A DNA stretch of 21,308 nt, taken from assembly GCA_024763595.1 (NCBI GenBank), contig JANTFK010000006.1, forward strand, positions 1 to 21,308, given 5' to 3'. Under the pieces are notes generated by a model, which saw only the letters and a list, made by a program, of their open reading frames with translations, made no database searches and was not told the DNA's origin. Source of the DNA: Bacteroidales bacterium (GTDB taxonomy: Bacteria; Bacteroidota; Bacteroidia; Bacteroidales; GCA-2748055). How positions within the stretch are numbered: position 1 is the first letter of the stretch; the number at the start of each line of letters is the position of its first letter. The translations under genes were made by a program, and so were the position numbers. Shown in pieces: positions 7,731 through 14,868 of the stretch.

Positions 7731-9077
7731 ATGAAATTGTGGGATAAAAAGATATCGACAGAGCAAAGGATCCTGGCCTTCACAACGGGTAAGGATCCGG
7801 TATATGATTTGCAACTGGCCCCTTATGATGTACTGGGTTCCATGGCCCATGTCATCATGCTGGCCGAAGTGGGGCTGATGGAACCGGAAGATGCTGCATT
7901 GCTGGTGGATGAACTGACCCGGATTTATACAGAGGCCCGGGAGGGCAGGCTTGAACTGGATTCCGGGGTAGAAGATATACATTCACAGGTAGAGATCATG
8001 TTGACCGGGAAACTGGGCGACCTGGGCAAGCGTATACATTCCGGAAGATCCAGGAATGACCAGGTGATGGTGGACATCAAACTTTTTCTGCGTGATGAAA
8101 TAGAAATGCTTGCAGGAGAGATCCGGGACCTGTCCGTGGTATTGATCAAACAGGCAGGGACCAACCGGGATCTGCTGATGCCTGGATATACCCATATGCA
8201 GGTGGCCATGCCTTCATCCTTCGGGTTATGGTTCGGAGCCTATGCCGAGGCCCTGGCCGATGATCTGGTATTTGTAAACGCACTCTATCCCCTGGTGAAT
8301 CAGAATCCCCTGGGTTCTGCAGCCGGGTTTGGCTCCTCCTTTCCGGTCGACAGGGAATTAACCACACAACTGCTTGCCTTTCAGGAGATGCACATCAGCT
8401 CGGTCAATGCACAGATGAACCGGGGAAAAACAGAATGGTATGTTGGAACCGGTATCAGTGCTGTGGCCACAACCCTGGCCAGGATGGCCATGGATGCCGT
8501 ACTGTTTATGGGTCAGAATTTCGGATTTCTCTCCCTTCCTGAGGAACTGACAACGGGCTCTTCCATCATGCCTCATAAAAAGAATCCCGATGTACTGGAA
8601 CTGATCAGGGCCCGGTGCAACAGACTGACACAGATTCCTTCAGAGATATCAGCGGTGACCGGGAACCTGATTTCAGGGTATCACCGAGATTTTCAGATAC
8701 TGAAGGAGATACTGCATCCGGCACTGGAAGAACTGCATAGCTGCATCAACATGATGCAATTTGTAATGGAAAGAGTGGAAGTGAACCCCGGGATACTGGA
8801 TTCAGAAACCTACCACTATATATATTCTGTGGAAGAAGTAAACAAAAAGGTAAAGGAGGGGCGCCCTTTCAGGGATGCTTACCGTGAAGTGGCGGATGAA
8901 ATTGATAAGGGACGTTACAGGCCCGGCCGGGACCATACCTATACCCATCTGGGTAGTATAGGGAACCCCGGCATTGAAAAGATCAGGGAGAAACTGGAAA
9001 GAGCCTGTGACAGTGTTCATTTTATAAACACGTCAGAGGTGGCATCGGAACTAAGCAATTACTTTACAAAGACATGA
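7731..9077 (+). CDS. argH: Argininosuccinate lyase
   Basis: This 448-aa member of the fumarase/aspartase superfamily cleaves argininosuccinate to arginine and fumarate. The superfamily signature GSSIMPHKKNP lies at 276-286 and supplies the mobile catalytic serine loop. HSGRSRNDQV (near residue 100) and the TYTHMQVAMP block, whose histidines take part in catalysis in the family, are also present. It is slightly shorter than the E. coli enzyme (457 aa) but complete. It lies directly downstream of the M20 deacylase and overlaps proB by ATGA at 9074-9077, so ArgH and ProB are probably translationally coupled. Confidence 0.96.
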   Translation: MKLWDKKISTEQRILAFTTGKDPVYDLQLAPYDVLGSMAHVIMLAEVGLMEPEDAALLVDELTRIYTEAREGRLELDSGVEDIHSQVEIMLTGKLGDLGKRIHSGRSRNDQVMVDIKLFLRDEIEMLAGEIRDLSVVLIKQAGTNRDLLMPGYTHMQVAMPSSFGLWFGAYAEALADDLVFVNALYPLVNQNPLGSAAGFGSSFPVDRELTTQLLAFQEMHISSVNAQMNRGKTEWYVGTGISAVATTLARMAMDAVLFMGQNFGFLSLPEELTTGSSIMPHKKNPDVLELIRARCNRLTQIPSEISAVTGNLISGYHRDFQILKEILHPALEELHSCINMMQFVMERVEVNPGILDSETYHYIYSVEEVNKKVKEGRPFRDAYREVADEIDKGRYRPGRDHTYTHLGSIGNPGIEKIREKLERACDSVHFINTSEVASELSNYFTKT

Positions 9078-9889
9078 CACACAGAAAACAGTTAAAATAT
9101 AAGAAAAAGATCATCGTGAAGGTTGGAACAACACTGCTCACCTATGATAACGGGAAGATCAACCTGCAGCGCATGGAAAAGCTTGTAAGGGTACTGGCCG
9201 ACTTGCATAACAGTGGGAAAGAGGTGATCCTGGTTTCATCAGGAGCAGTTGGAGTCGGAATCGGGATGATCGGTTACCCTGAAAAACCCGACAACCTTGT
9301 CAAAAAACAGGCACTGGCCGCCATTGGTCAGGCTGGTCTGATGAGGTTATATCAGAAATTCTTTGATGAGTATAACAAGACAATTGCCCAGGTGCTGGTG
9401 ACCCGGGACGGGATCGAAAATCCGCTGCGCAGAAAAAACGCCAGGAACACACTGCACCAGCTGCTGGATATGGGCATTATTCCGGTGGTGAATGAAAATG
9501 ATACGGTCTCCACACACGAAATTGAGTTCGGGGACAACGATACCCTCTCGGCCGATGTGGCCACCCTGATTCATGCGGAGTTGTTGCTTATCCTGACAGA
9601 CACAGACGGGGTTTTTACAGCAGATCCCCATGTACACAGTACGGCACAGAAAGTAAGGAAGGTAATGAAGGCCAGTGATGACCTGAAACATATTGACCTG
9701 AACGGTACCTCAAAACTGGGTTCAGGGGGTATGGTCTCCAAGATCGCTGCGGCGGAACTTTGCAGGGAGCATAATGTGGATGTGGTGATTGCAGACGGGA
9801 CGGATCCTTCCACGATTATTAAGGTCCTGGAAGGAAAGGATCTGGGGACCTTTTTTGTAAGCGATGCTACCAACCAGCTGGCAAAGTAA
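9074..9889 (+). CDS. proB: Glutamate 5-kinase lacking the PUA domain
   Basis: This 271-aa protein is an amino-acid-kinase domain from end to end: IVKVGTTLL near the start (K16), SSGAVGVG, the VVNENDTVS block, and FGDNDTLSADVA, the canonical ProB substrate and ATP site. It ends soon after LGTFFVSD. It phosphorylates glutamate to gamma-glutamyl phosphate, the first step to proline. E. coli ProB has 367 aa because of a C-terminal PUA domain, which is absent here. There is no leftover PUA sequence in the 37 bases before proA, so this is not a frameshift. The start overlaps the argH stop (ATGA). Confusion with ArgB is unlikely because the GDND motif is ProB-specific. Confidence 0.94.
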   Translation: MTHRKQLKYKKKIIVKVGTTLLTYDNGKINLQRMEKLVRVLADLHNSGKEVILVSSGAVGVGIGMIGYPEKPDNLVKKQALAAIGQAGLMRLYQKFFDEYNKTIAQVLVTRDGIENPLRRKNARNTLHQLLDMGIIPVVNENDTVSTHEIEFGDNDTLSADVATLIHAELLLILTDTDGVFTADPHVHSTAQKVRKVMKASDDLKHIDLNGTSKLGSGGMVSKIAAAELCREHNVDVVIADGTDPSTIIKVLEGKDLGTFFVSDATNQLAK

Positions 9890-9926
9890 AATTCTGTAAA
9901 GAAACTAAAGTCAAAGAAACAAATAT

Positions 9927-11171
9927 ATGGAAGAACTGGTCGAAATAGGAAAAAGGGCGACAATAGCCTCCCAACAGCTGGCCCATTTGAATACAGAAGA
10001 GAAAAACAGGGTACTGATGCTGGTGGCAGATATGCTGGGAAAGCATGAAAGCACCATTCTTGCAGCCAATGCCATTGACCTTGAGCAGGGCAGGCAAATG
10101 GGTCTGAAAGGAGCCATTGTTGACAGGCTTGCCCTGTCCGGGGAACGCATTAAAGCCATTGCCGATGGGTTAAGAGAGGTGGTACAACTGGAGGATCCCA
10201 TTGGTGAAATTGAGGAGATGAAAAAGCGGCCCAACGGATTGCTGATCGGTAAAAAGCGGGTCCCGCTGGGGGTAGTGGGTGTGATTTATGAATCGAGGCC
10301 CAATGTAACGGCCGATGTGGCTGGTTTATGCATCAAGACCGGGAATGTCTGTGTGCTCCGTGGCGGTAAAGAAGCTTTCCAGTCAAATAACGCCATTGTC
10401 AGGATCTTCCATGAGGCCATTGAAAGTTGCGGACTGGATCCGCATATGGTTCAACTTGTACAAAATATCACCCGGGAAAGTTCTGTGGCCATGATGAAGC
10501 TCAACGAATACCTGGATATATTGATACCAAGGGGCGGAGCAGGACTGATTCAGGCTGTTGTTCAGAACAGTACAGTACCGGTCATTGAAACAGGTGTGGG
10601 AAACTGTCATGTATATGTGGATGAAGCCGCAGATGTGAAGAAGGCGGTTGCCATTGTGCATAATGCAAAAACTCATCGACCGGGTGTTTGTAATGCGGCT
10701 GAAAGCCTGCTGGTCCATCAGGATATGGCCGACAATGTCTTACCGGAAATCGGAGAGGCCCTGTTGAAATCCGGTGTGGAGATAAGGGGTGACGATGCAA
10801 CCTGCAGGCTGATCCCGGAAGCCAGGCCGGCAAAAGAAGAAGATTGGGGAACGGAATACCTGGACCTGGTCATCAGTTGCAAGGTTGTCGGATCGGTGGA
10901 GGAGGCCGTTGATCATATCAACAGATACGGTACCATGCATTCGGAAAGTATTGTTACAGAAAACTACAGCCATGCCCAGTACTTTCTTGACCGGGTGGAT
11001 GCAGCTGCAGTATATGTTAATGCCTCCACCAGGTTCACTGACGGTTTTGAATTCGGTTACGGGGCCGAAATCGGGATCAGCACCCAGAAACTGCATGCAC
11101 GCGGCCCCATGGGCTTGAAGGAACTGACCACAAATAAGTACGTGATCTACGGAAATGGTCAGATAAGGTAA
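9927..11171 (+). CDS. proA: Glutamate-5-semialdehyde dehydrogenase (gamma-glutamyl phosphate reductase)
   Basis: At 414 aa this is the usual family length. It reduces gamma-glutamyl phosphate with NADPH to glutamate-5-semialdehyde, which cyclises to pyrroline-5-carboxylate for ProC. The aldehyde-dehydrogenase-like fold shows VPLGVVGVIYESRPNVTADV, then LIPRGGAGLI, then the catalytic cysteine C255 in HRPGVCNAAESLL. The C-terminal block EIGISTQKLHARGPMGLKEL is diagnostic for ProA. It is the last gene of the operon. Its stop is 10 bases from the carA stop on the other strand. A weak inverted repeat, GGTAAA (11167-11172) with TTTACC (11185-11190), spans both stops. Confidence 0.96.
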   Translation: MEELVEIGKRATIASQQLAHLNTEEKNRVLMLVADMLGKHESTILAANAIDLEQGRQMGLKGAIVDRLALSGERIKAIADGLREVVQLEDPIGEIEEMKKRPNGLLIGKKRVPLGVVGVIYESRPNVTADVAGLCIKTGNVCVLRGGKEAFQSNNAIVRIFHEAIESCGLDPHMVQLVQNITRESSVAMMKLNEYLDILIPRGGAGLIQAVVQNSTVPVIETGVGNCHVYVDEAADVKKAVAIVHNAKTHRPGVCNAAESLLVHQDMADNVLPEIGEALLKSGVEIRGDDATCRLIPEARPAKEEDWGTEYLDLVISCKVVGSVEEAVDHINRYGTMHSESIVTENYSHAQYFLDRVDAAAVYVNASTRFTDGFEFGYGAEIGISTQKLHARGPMGLKELTTNKYVIYGNGQIR

Positions 11172-11181
11172 AGGGTGACTG

Positions 11182-12276
11182 TTATTTACCGTTCAGGCTT
11201 TTTTTGATGTTATCGATAAAAAGATCAAACAGGTAAGCCGTATCTGTTGGTCCGCCCGAAGCCTCCGGGTGAAACTGTGTGGAAAAAAAGGGTTTGGAGA
11301 GGTGCTTCATCCCTTCATTGGTATTGTCGTTGAGGTTGATAAAGAGTGGTTCCCATTCCGGTGGGAGGGTATCATTGTTGATGGCAAAACCATGGTTCTG
11401 GGACGTAATGTATGCCTTATCGGACCCCACCTCCAGTACAGGCTGGTTATGGCTCCGGTGGCCATATTTCAGTTTATAAGTATCCGCCCCGGCAGCCAGG
11501 GCCATCAGCTGGTTACCCAGGCAAATACCAAAAATAGGAATTTCGGCCCGGTAAGCGACCGCAAGGGTCCCTATGGTCACATCACATTGTTTGGGATCGC
11601 CCGGGCCGTTCGAGATAAATAATCCGTCATACTCCTCCTGGGAAATATCATGGTTCCAGGGAACCCTGATCACGGTCGTGTCTCTTTCGAGCAGATAACG
11701 GATGATATTGTATTTCACACCACAATCGAGCAGCAGGATCCTGTATTTGCCAGTTCCATATACTTTTCTTTCACCGGTGCTGACCCTGGCCACAAGGTTC
11801 TCCTGGTTGGGATCATAGCTTTCCGGTTCCCGGCCCTCAAAAACAACTTTACCCAGCATGGACCCTTTTTCTCTCAACAGTTTGGTGATAAGCCGGGTGT
11901 CCACATCAAAAATACCGGGGACCCGGTGTTGTTTGAGCCAGTCACCCAGGCTCCGCTCAGCATTCCAGTGGGAATACTCGGCGGAATAGTCTGAGATAAC
12001 AAGGGCCGAAATATGAAGCTGGTCCGACTCAAAGAACTTATAAAGATCGTTTTCGGCCGATGCATGGGGTACACCGTAATTGCCTACGATTGGATAGGTG
12101 AGGACAAGGATCTGTCCTTTATAGGAAGGATCGGTCAGACTTTCCGGATAACCGGTCATGGCTGTATTGAACACCACTTCGCCTGCAATACTTCCTTCGT
12201 AGCCAAATGATTTACCTGTAAAGACGGAGCCATCCTCCAGGACCAGATTGATAGGTTTGAAATCCATGTGGTTCAT
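11182..12276 (-). CDS. carA: Carbamoyl-phosphate synthase small subunit (glutaminase)
   Basis: At 364 aa this protein hydrolyses glutamine and channels ammonia to CarB. The N-terminal CPSase small-chain domain (LVLEDGSVFTGKSFG...VFNTAMTGYPESLTDPSY) is followed by a class I glutamine amidotransferase domain. That domain has the nucleophile C252 in FGICLGNQ and the H336/E338 pair in STQFHPEASGG, so the full catalytic triad is present. The start ATG at 12274-12276 overlaps the stop of the upstream thioredoxin-like gene (ATGA). A second in-frame ATG at 12265 (MDFKPINL) is an alternative. It is convergent with proA. It has no promoter of its own visible, so it is probably read with the upstream gene. 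Confidence 0.96.
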   Translation of the reverse strand: MNHMDFKPINLVLEDGSVFTGKSFGYEGSIAGEVVFNTAMTGYPESLTDPSYKGQILVLTYPIVGNYGVPHASAENDLYKFFESDQLHISALVISDYSAEYSHWNAERSLGDWLKQHRVPGIFDVDTRLITKLLREKGSMLGKVVFEGREPESYDPNQENLVARVSTGERKVYGTGKYRILLLDCGVKYNIIRYLLERDTTVIRVPWNHDISQEEYDGLFISNGPGDPKQCDVTIGTLAVAYRAEIPIFGICLGNQLMALAAGADTYKLKYGHRSHNQPVLEVGSDKAYITSQNHGFAINNDTLPPEWEPLFINLNDNTNEGMKHLSKPFFSTQFHPEASGGPTDTAYLFDLFIDNIKKSLNGK

Positions 12277-13772
12277 GTGTTGTTATCAGATTCAGTTTTT
12301 AACAGGTTGAGGATGATCTTCTCAGCCTGTTCAGGTGTGATGCGCTTGGCTATGATCTTCTTGTTGCGGTCCAGTACATATAATTGCGGGAAACTCTGCA
12401 GGTTATACAGCACTCTAAAATCATTGCTGTAAGGGCTCCAGCAGTTTATCCAGTCAAGCATCTGGTGTTCGTTCACAAAATCAATCCATTTTTCTTTACC
12501 CTCGATGGTATTGATTACATGTACACAGACCACTTCCACATCTTTATCGTGCAGCCTGGTGTATACATCATGCAAAACAGGAGTGGTTTTCTGACAATGC
12601 CCGCAATCAGCTTCCCAGAAATAGAGAATGGTGAATCTGGCATCGATATCATAGAGGGAAAAATCGCTACCGATAAAAGGGTCCCGCTTAATGGCCGTAT
12701 CCAGGGCCGCCATCTCAAAATGGGACGCTGGTACCTTTCGCAGTTGAAAGTTGGGAGCTTTCTTTCCGATGAGCGTGGCCCTGTTTTTATCCAGGTTCTC
12801 CTGCAATTTGCTGATGAATTCCGGAGAGCTCCAGGAAGCATCGGGAATATAATACTTTTCTGCAATATGAAAGTAAACCACATCCATCCCCATGTATTTG
12901 CTTTCAGCAAAATGATTGAAAAGGGTGATCAGCATATAACGGTAGAGCTCTTCGTCGCTCCGTGCACCTTCCAGCAGAAAATCCACGGCAACGATGAGCG
13001 AGTCGGGATGCTGCATCACCACCCGGGTTAAATAATTTTTGATCTTTCCTTCGTATAACGGCGTATGAAGCAGCCGCACACTGAATGGATCGAAGCGATC
13101 AAAATAGTGCTCCTTGTAGTAAAAGTAGCGCAGGGAATCGTCATGTCGCTTATCTCCGTTGAGCAGCTCTTCGGGTGGGAAAGGCTCTCTGGTTGCCCCG
13201 ATAAACGTTGATACAAAAAGCGTTTTATACTCCTTTTCGATGCGGTCCATGTATGCCTCCATGGCCCTGTTAATCTCTTTTTGCTTTTCCCTGATCCTTG
13301 CAGTGTCAGCAGCATTGGAGGCCTGTGAAAGCATGGATTGCTGCTCCTGAAGTTCTCCTCTTTTCATTTGCAGGTAGCGCTTATATTCCAGGAAGATCCG
13401 GTTATCTTCCGACCCATTGAAAGTAATCTTCCCTGCAAGATCGGAAGTGTCGGCTTTTATAGTAAGTTCCTGATCATCTCCCAGAAGCAGGTCAAAGTAG
13501 TGATCAGGATCGATGTAGATCAGGTAAAGCCCACCCTTTAAAGCTTCATCTCCTTCAAAAACACCCCTGCCCTTTTTATCAAGTACAATGGTATCCTTCG
13601 TCATCATGCGGGAAGTGAAGTATTCACCCAGGATCAGGGTATCAGTATTGGAGAGTCCTTCCAGCTGAACCTCAATATGGTAACCCTGTCCGTGCAGGGG
13701 AAAAAAAGAGAGTACCAGTAAACAGGCTGCCAGGCTAACATATGGTCTTAAAAACTTCATTAATCGCTTCAT
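12273..13772 (-). CDS. Secreted DUF4369/DUF5106-type thiol-disulfide (TlpA/AhpC-TSA-like) protein
   Basis: From ATG 13772 it is 499 aa. A signal peptide is clear: a basic n-region, a hydrophobic LAACLLVLSFF core and a small-residue exit at LHGQG near residue 30. A DUF4369-like N-terminal beta domain (about 30-130, TDTLILGEYFTSR, TIVLDKKGRGVFEG) comes first. A charged helical DUF5106-like middle (about 140-320) follows. The C-terminal thioredoxin fold has C390-G-H-C393 in WEADCGHC and the cis-proline in SFPQLYVL. Such proteins act as periplasmic thiol-disulfide oxidoreductases in Bacteroidota; the substrate is unknown. The open frame extends to a TTG at 13787, but that codon lies inside the predicted -7 element, so it is rejected. 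ATG 13760 is also possible. It overlaps carA by ATGA, an unexpected pairing. Confidence 0.82.
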   Translation of the reverse strand: MKRLMKFLRPYVSLAACLLVLSFFPLHGQGYHIEVQLEGLSNTDTLILGEYFTSRMMTKDTIVLDKKGRGVFEGDEALKGGLYLIYIDPDHYFDLLLGDDQELTIKADTSDLAGKITFNGSEDNRIFLEYKRYLQMKRGELQEQQSMLSQASNAADTARIREKQKEINRAMEAYMDRIEKEYKTLFVSTFIGATREPFPPEELLNGDKRHDDSLRYFYYKEHYFDRFDPFSVRLLHTPLYEGKIKNYLTRVVMQHPDSLIVAVDFLLEGARSDEELYRYMLITLFNHFAESKYMGMDVVYFHIAEKYYIPDASWSSPEFISKLQENLDKNRATLIGKKAPNFQLRKVPASHFEMAALDTAIKRDPFIGSDFSLYDIDARFTILYFWEADCGHCQKTTPVLHDVYTRLHDKDVEVVCVHVINTIEGKEKWIDFVNEHQMLDWINCWSPYSNDFRVLYNLQSFPQLYVLDRNKKIIAKRITPEQAEKIILNLLKTESDNNT

Positions 13773-13784
13773 TAAAAAAACGGT

Positions 13785-13792
13785 CAAAGTTA
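13785..13792 (-). promoter_or_regulatory. -7 promoter element for the thioredoxin-like gene and carA
   Basis: Read leftward the sequence is TAACTTTG, a perfect TAnnTTTG. It lies 12 bases before the ATG at 13772 and 24 before the ATG at 13760, so a start site near 13779 fits a short leader. No -33 TTTG at normal spacing is obvious. It also serves to reject the upstream TTG start. Confidence 0.45.
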
Positions 13793-13893
13793 ATGAATCT
13801 ATTTTAAAACATATTGTTCAATCACCATGCCACTCCTATTATAAAATCCTTAACTTGTCAGGAAATTCTGGTCCGCTTATTATATCAACGTCC

Positions 13894-14868
13894 ATGTTTA
13901 CACTGCCTGAAGCACAGCACCTGATAGAAAACCATATCCAGACCATATCCATACCGGAGGCCCCGTCTGAACTATATGAACCTGTCAGGTATGTTTTATC
14001 CATGGGAGGGAAACGGATCAGGCCCGCACTGGTGATCCTGGCCTGTGACCTGTTTTCAGGAGCGGTGGAGTCCGCACTTATGCCGGCAGTGGCCATTGAG
14101 GTTTTTCACAATTTCACGCTTTTGCATGATGATATCATGGACCGTTCCGAGTTGAGAAGGGGTAAGCCGGCAGTACATGTAAAGTTCGGGGAAAATGTGG
14201 CCATTCTGTCGGGTGATGTGATGTCCATCATGGCCAGCCGCCTGATGAACCAGTCTCCCGGAGTGATATTGAATGTGGTTCAGGATGTTTTCACAAAAAC
14301 AGCCATGCAGGTTTGTGAAGGTCAGCAGATGGACATGAATTTCGAATCAGTACTCACTGTATCGGAAGAGGAGTATCTGACCATGATTGAACTGAAAACA
14401 GCCGTTCTCATTGCTGCAAGCCTGAAGATCGGGGCCTTACTGGGTGGATCCTCTCAGAAAGATGCAGAGGATCTGTATGAATTTGGAAAATACCTGGGGA
14501 TGGCATTTCAGTTGCAGGATGATTTGCTGGACACTTTCGGAGATCCGGATATCACGGGGAAAAAGCAGGGAACAGATATTGTGGATAACAAGAAAACCTA
14601 CCTGATGATTGAAGCTCTGGGATGTGCCTCCGCCGCCCAGCGTAAAGAACTGTTAAAATGGCTTACTGCCCGGGAATTTAACCGGGAGGAGAAGATACGT
14701 TCCGTGACCCTAATTTTTGATACATTGAAGATCAGGGAACGTACCGAAAAAAAGATCAGGGCATATTATGACAGGGCACTGACCAACCTGCATAAGCTGA
14801 ACAGGCCCGGGGAACGGAAAACGGAGCTGATTAATTTTGCCTCTTATCTGATGAATCGAAACCGGTAA
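13894..14868 (+). CDS. Polyprenyl diphosphate synthase (trans-type)
   Basis: From ATG 13894 this protein has 324 aa, typical for the family. It condenses isopentenyl diphosphate onto allylic primers. The first Asp-rich motif is D79-D80-I-M-D83 (LLHDDIMDRSELRRGK). The second is D209-D210-L-L-D213 (AFQLQDDLLDTFGD). GGKRIRPALV (38-47) binds the IPP diphosphate. Residue -5 before the first Asp is F74, a bulky residue that limits product length to about C15-C20 in characterised enzymes. The more usual small residue there gives long chains. Product length is therefore inferred as short. An upstream TTG at 13855 keeps the frame open but gives no family-like sequence. The 3' end overlaps the convergent DUF2723 gene by 38 bases. 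Confidence 0.92.
   Translation: MFTLPEAQHLIENHIQTISIPEAPSELYEPVRYVLSMGGKRIRPALVILACDLFSGAVESALMPAVAIEVFHNFTLLHDDIMDRSELRRGKPAVHVKFGENVAILSGDVMSIMASRLMNQSPGVILNVVQDVFTKTAMQVCEGQQMDMNFESVLTVSEEEYLTMIELKTAVLIAASLKIGALLGGSSQKDAEDLYEFGKYLGMAFQLQDDLLDTFGDPDITGKKQGTDIVDNKKTYLMIEALGCASAAQRKELLKWLTAREFNREEKIRSVTLIFDTLKIRERTEKKIRAYYDRALTNLHKLNRPGERKTELINFASYLMNRNR

Noticed and set aside
11167..11190. Inverted repeat GGTAAA-N12-TTTACC between proA and carA as a two-way terminator
   Set aside because: The stem is only 6 bases and AT-rich with a 12-base loop. The nearby T-run (11199-11205) is part of the carA lysine codons, so support is too weak.
12384..13031. Rightward open frame (about 215 codons) antisense to the thioredoxin-like gene
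   Set aside because: The sense strand has a signal peptide and CGHC motif; the antisense peptide shows no family features and looks like a codon-bias shadow.
13785..13787. TTG as start of the thioredoxin-like gene
   Set aside because: It lies inside the TAACTTTG promoter element, and ATG codons at 13772 and 13760 lead straight into a normal signal peptide.
13791..13812. AATGAATCTATTTTAAAA-like sequence as an ArgR box upstream of the carA transcript
   Set aside because: Only the left half resembles an ARG box; the right half lacks symmetry, and it does not match the two boxes at argR.
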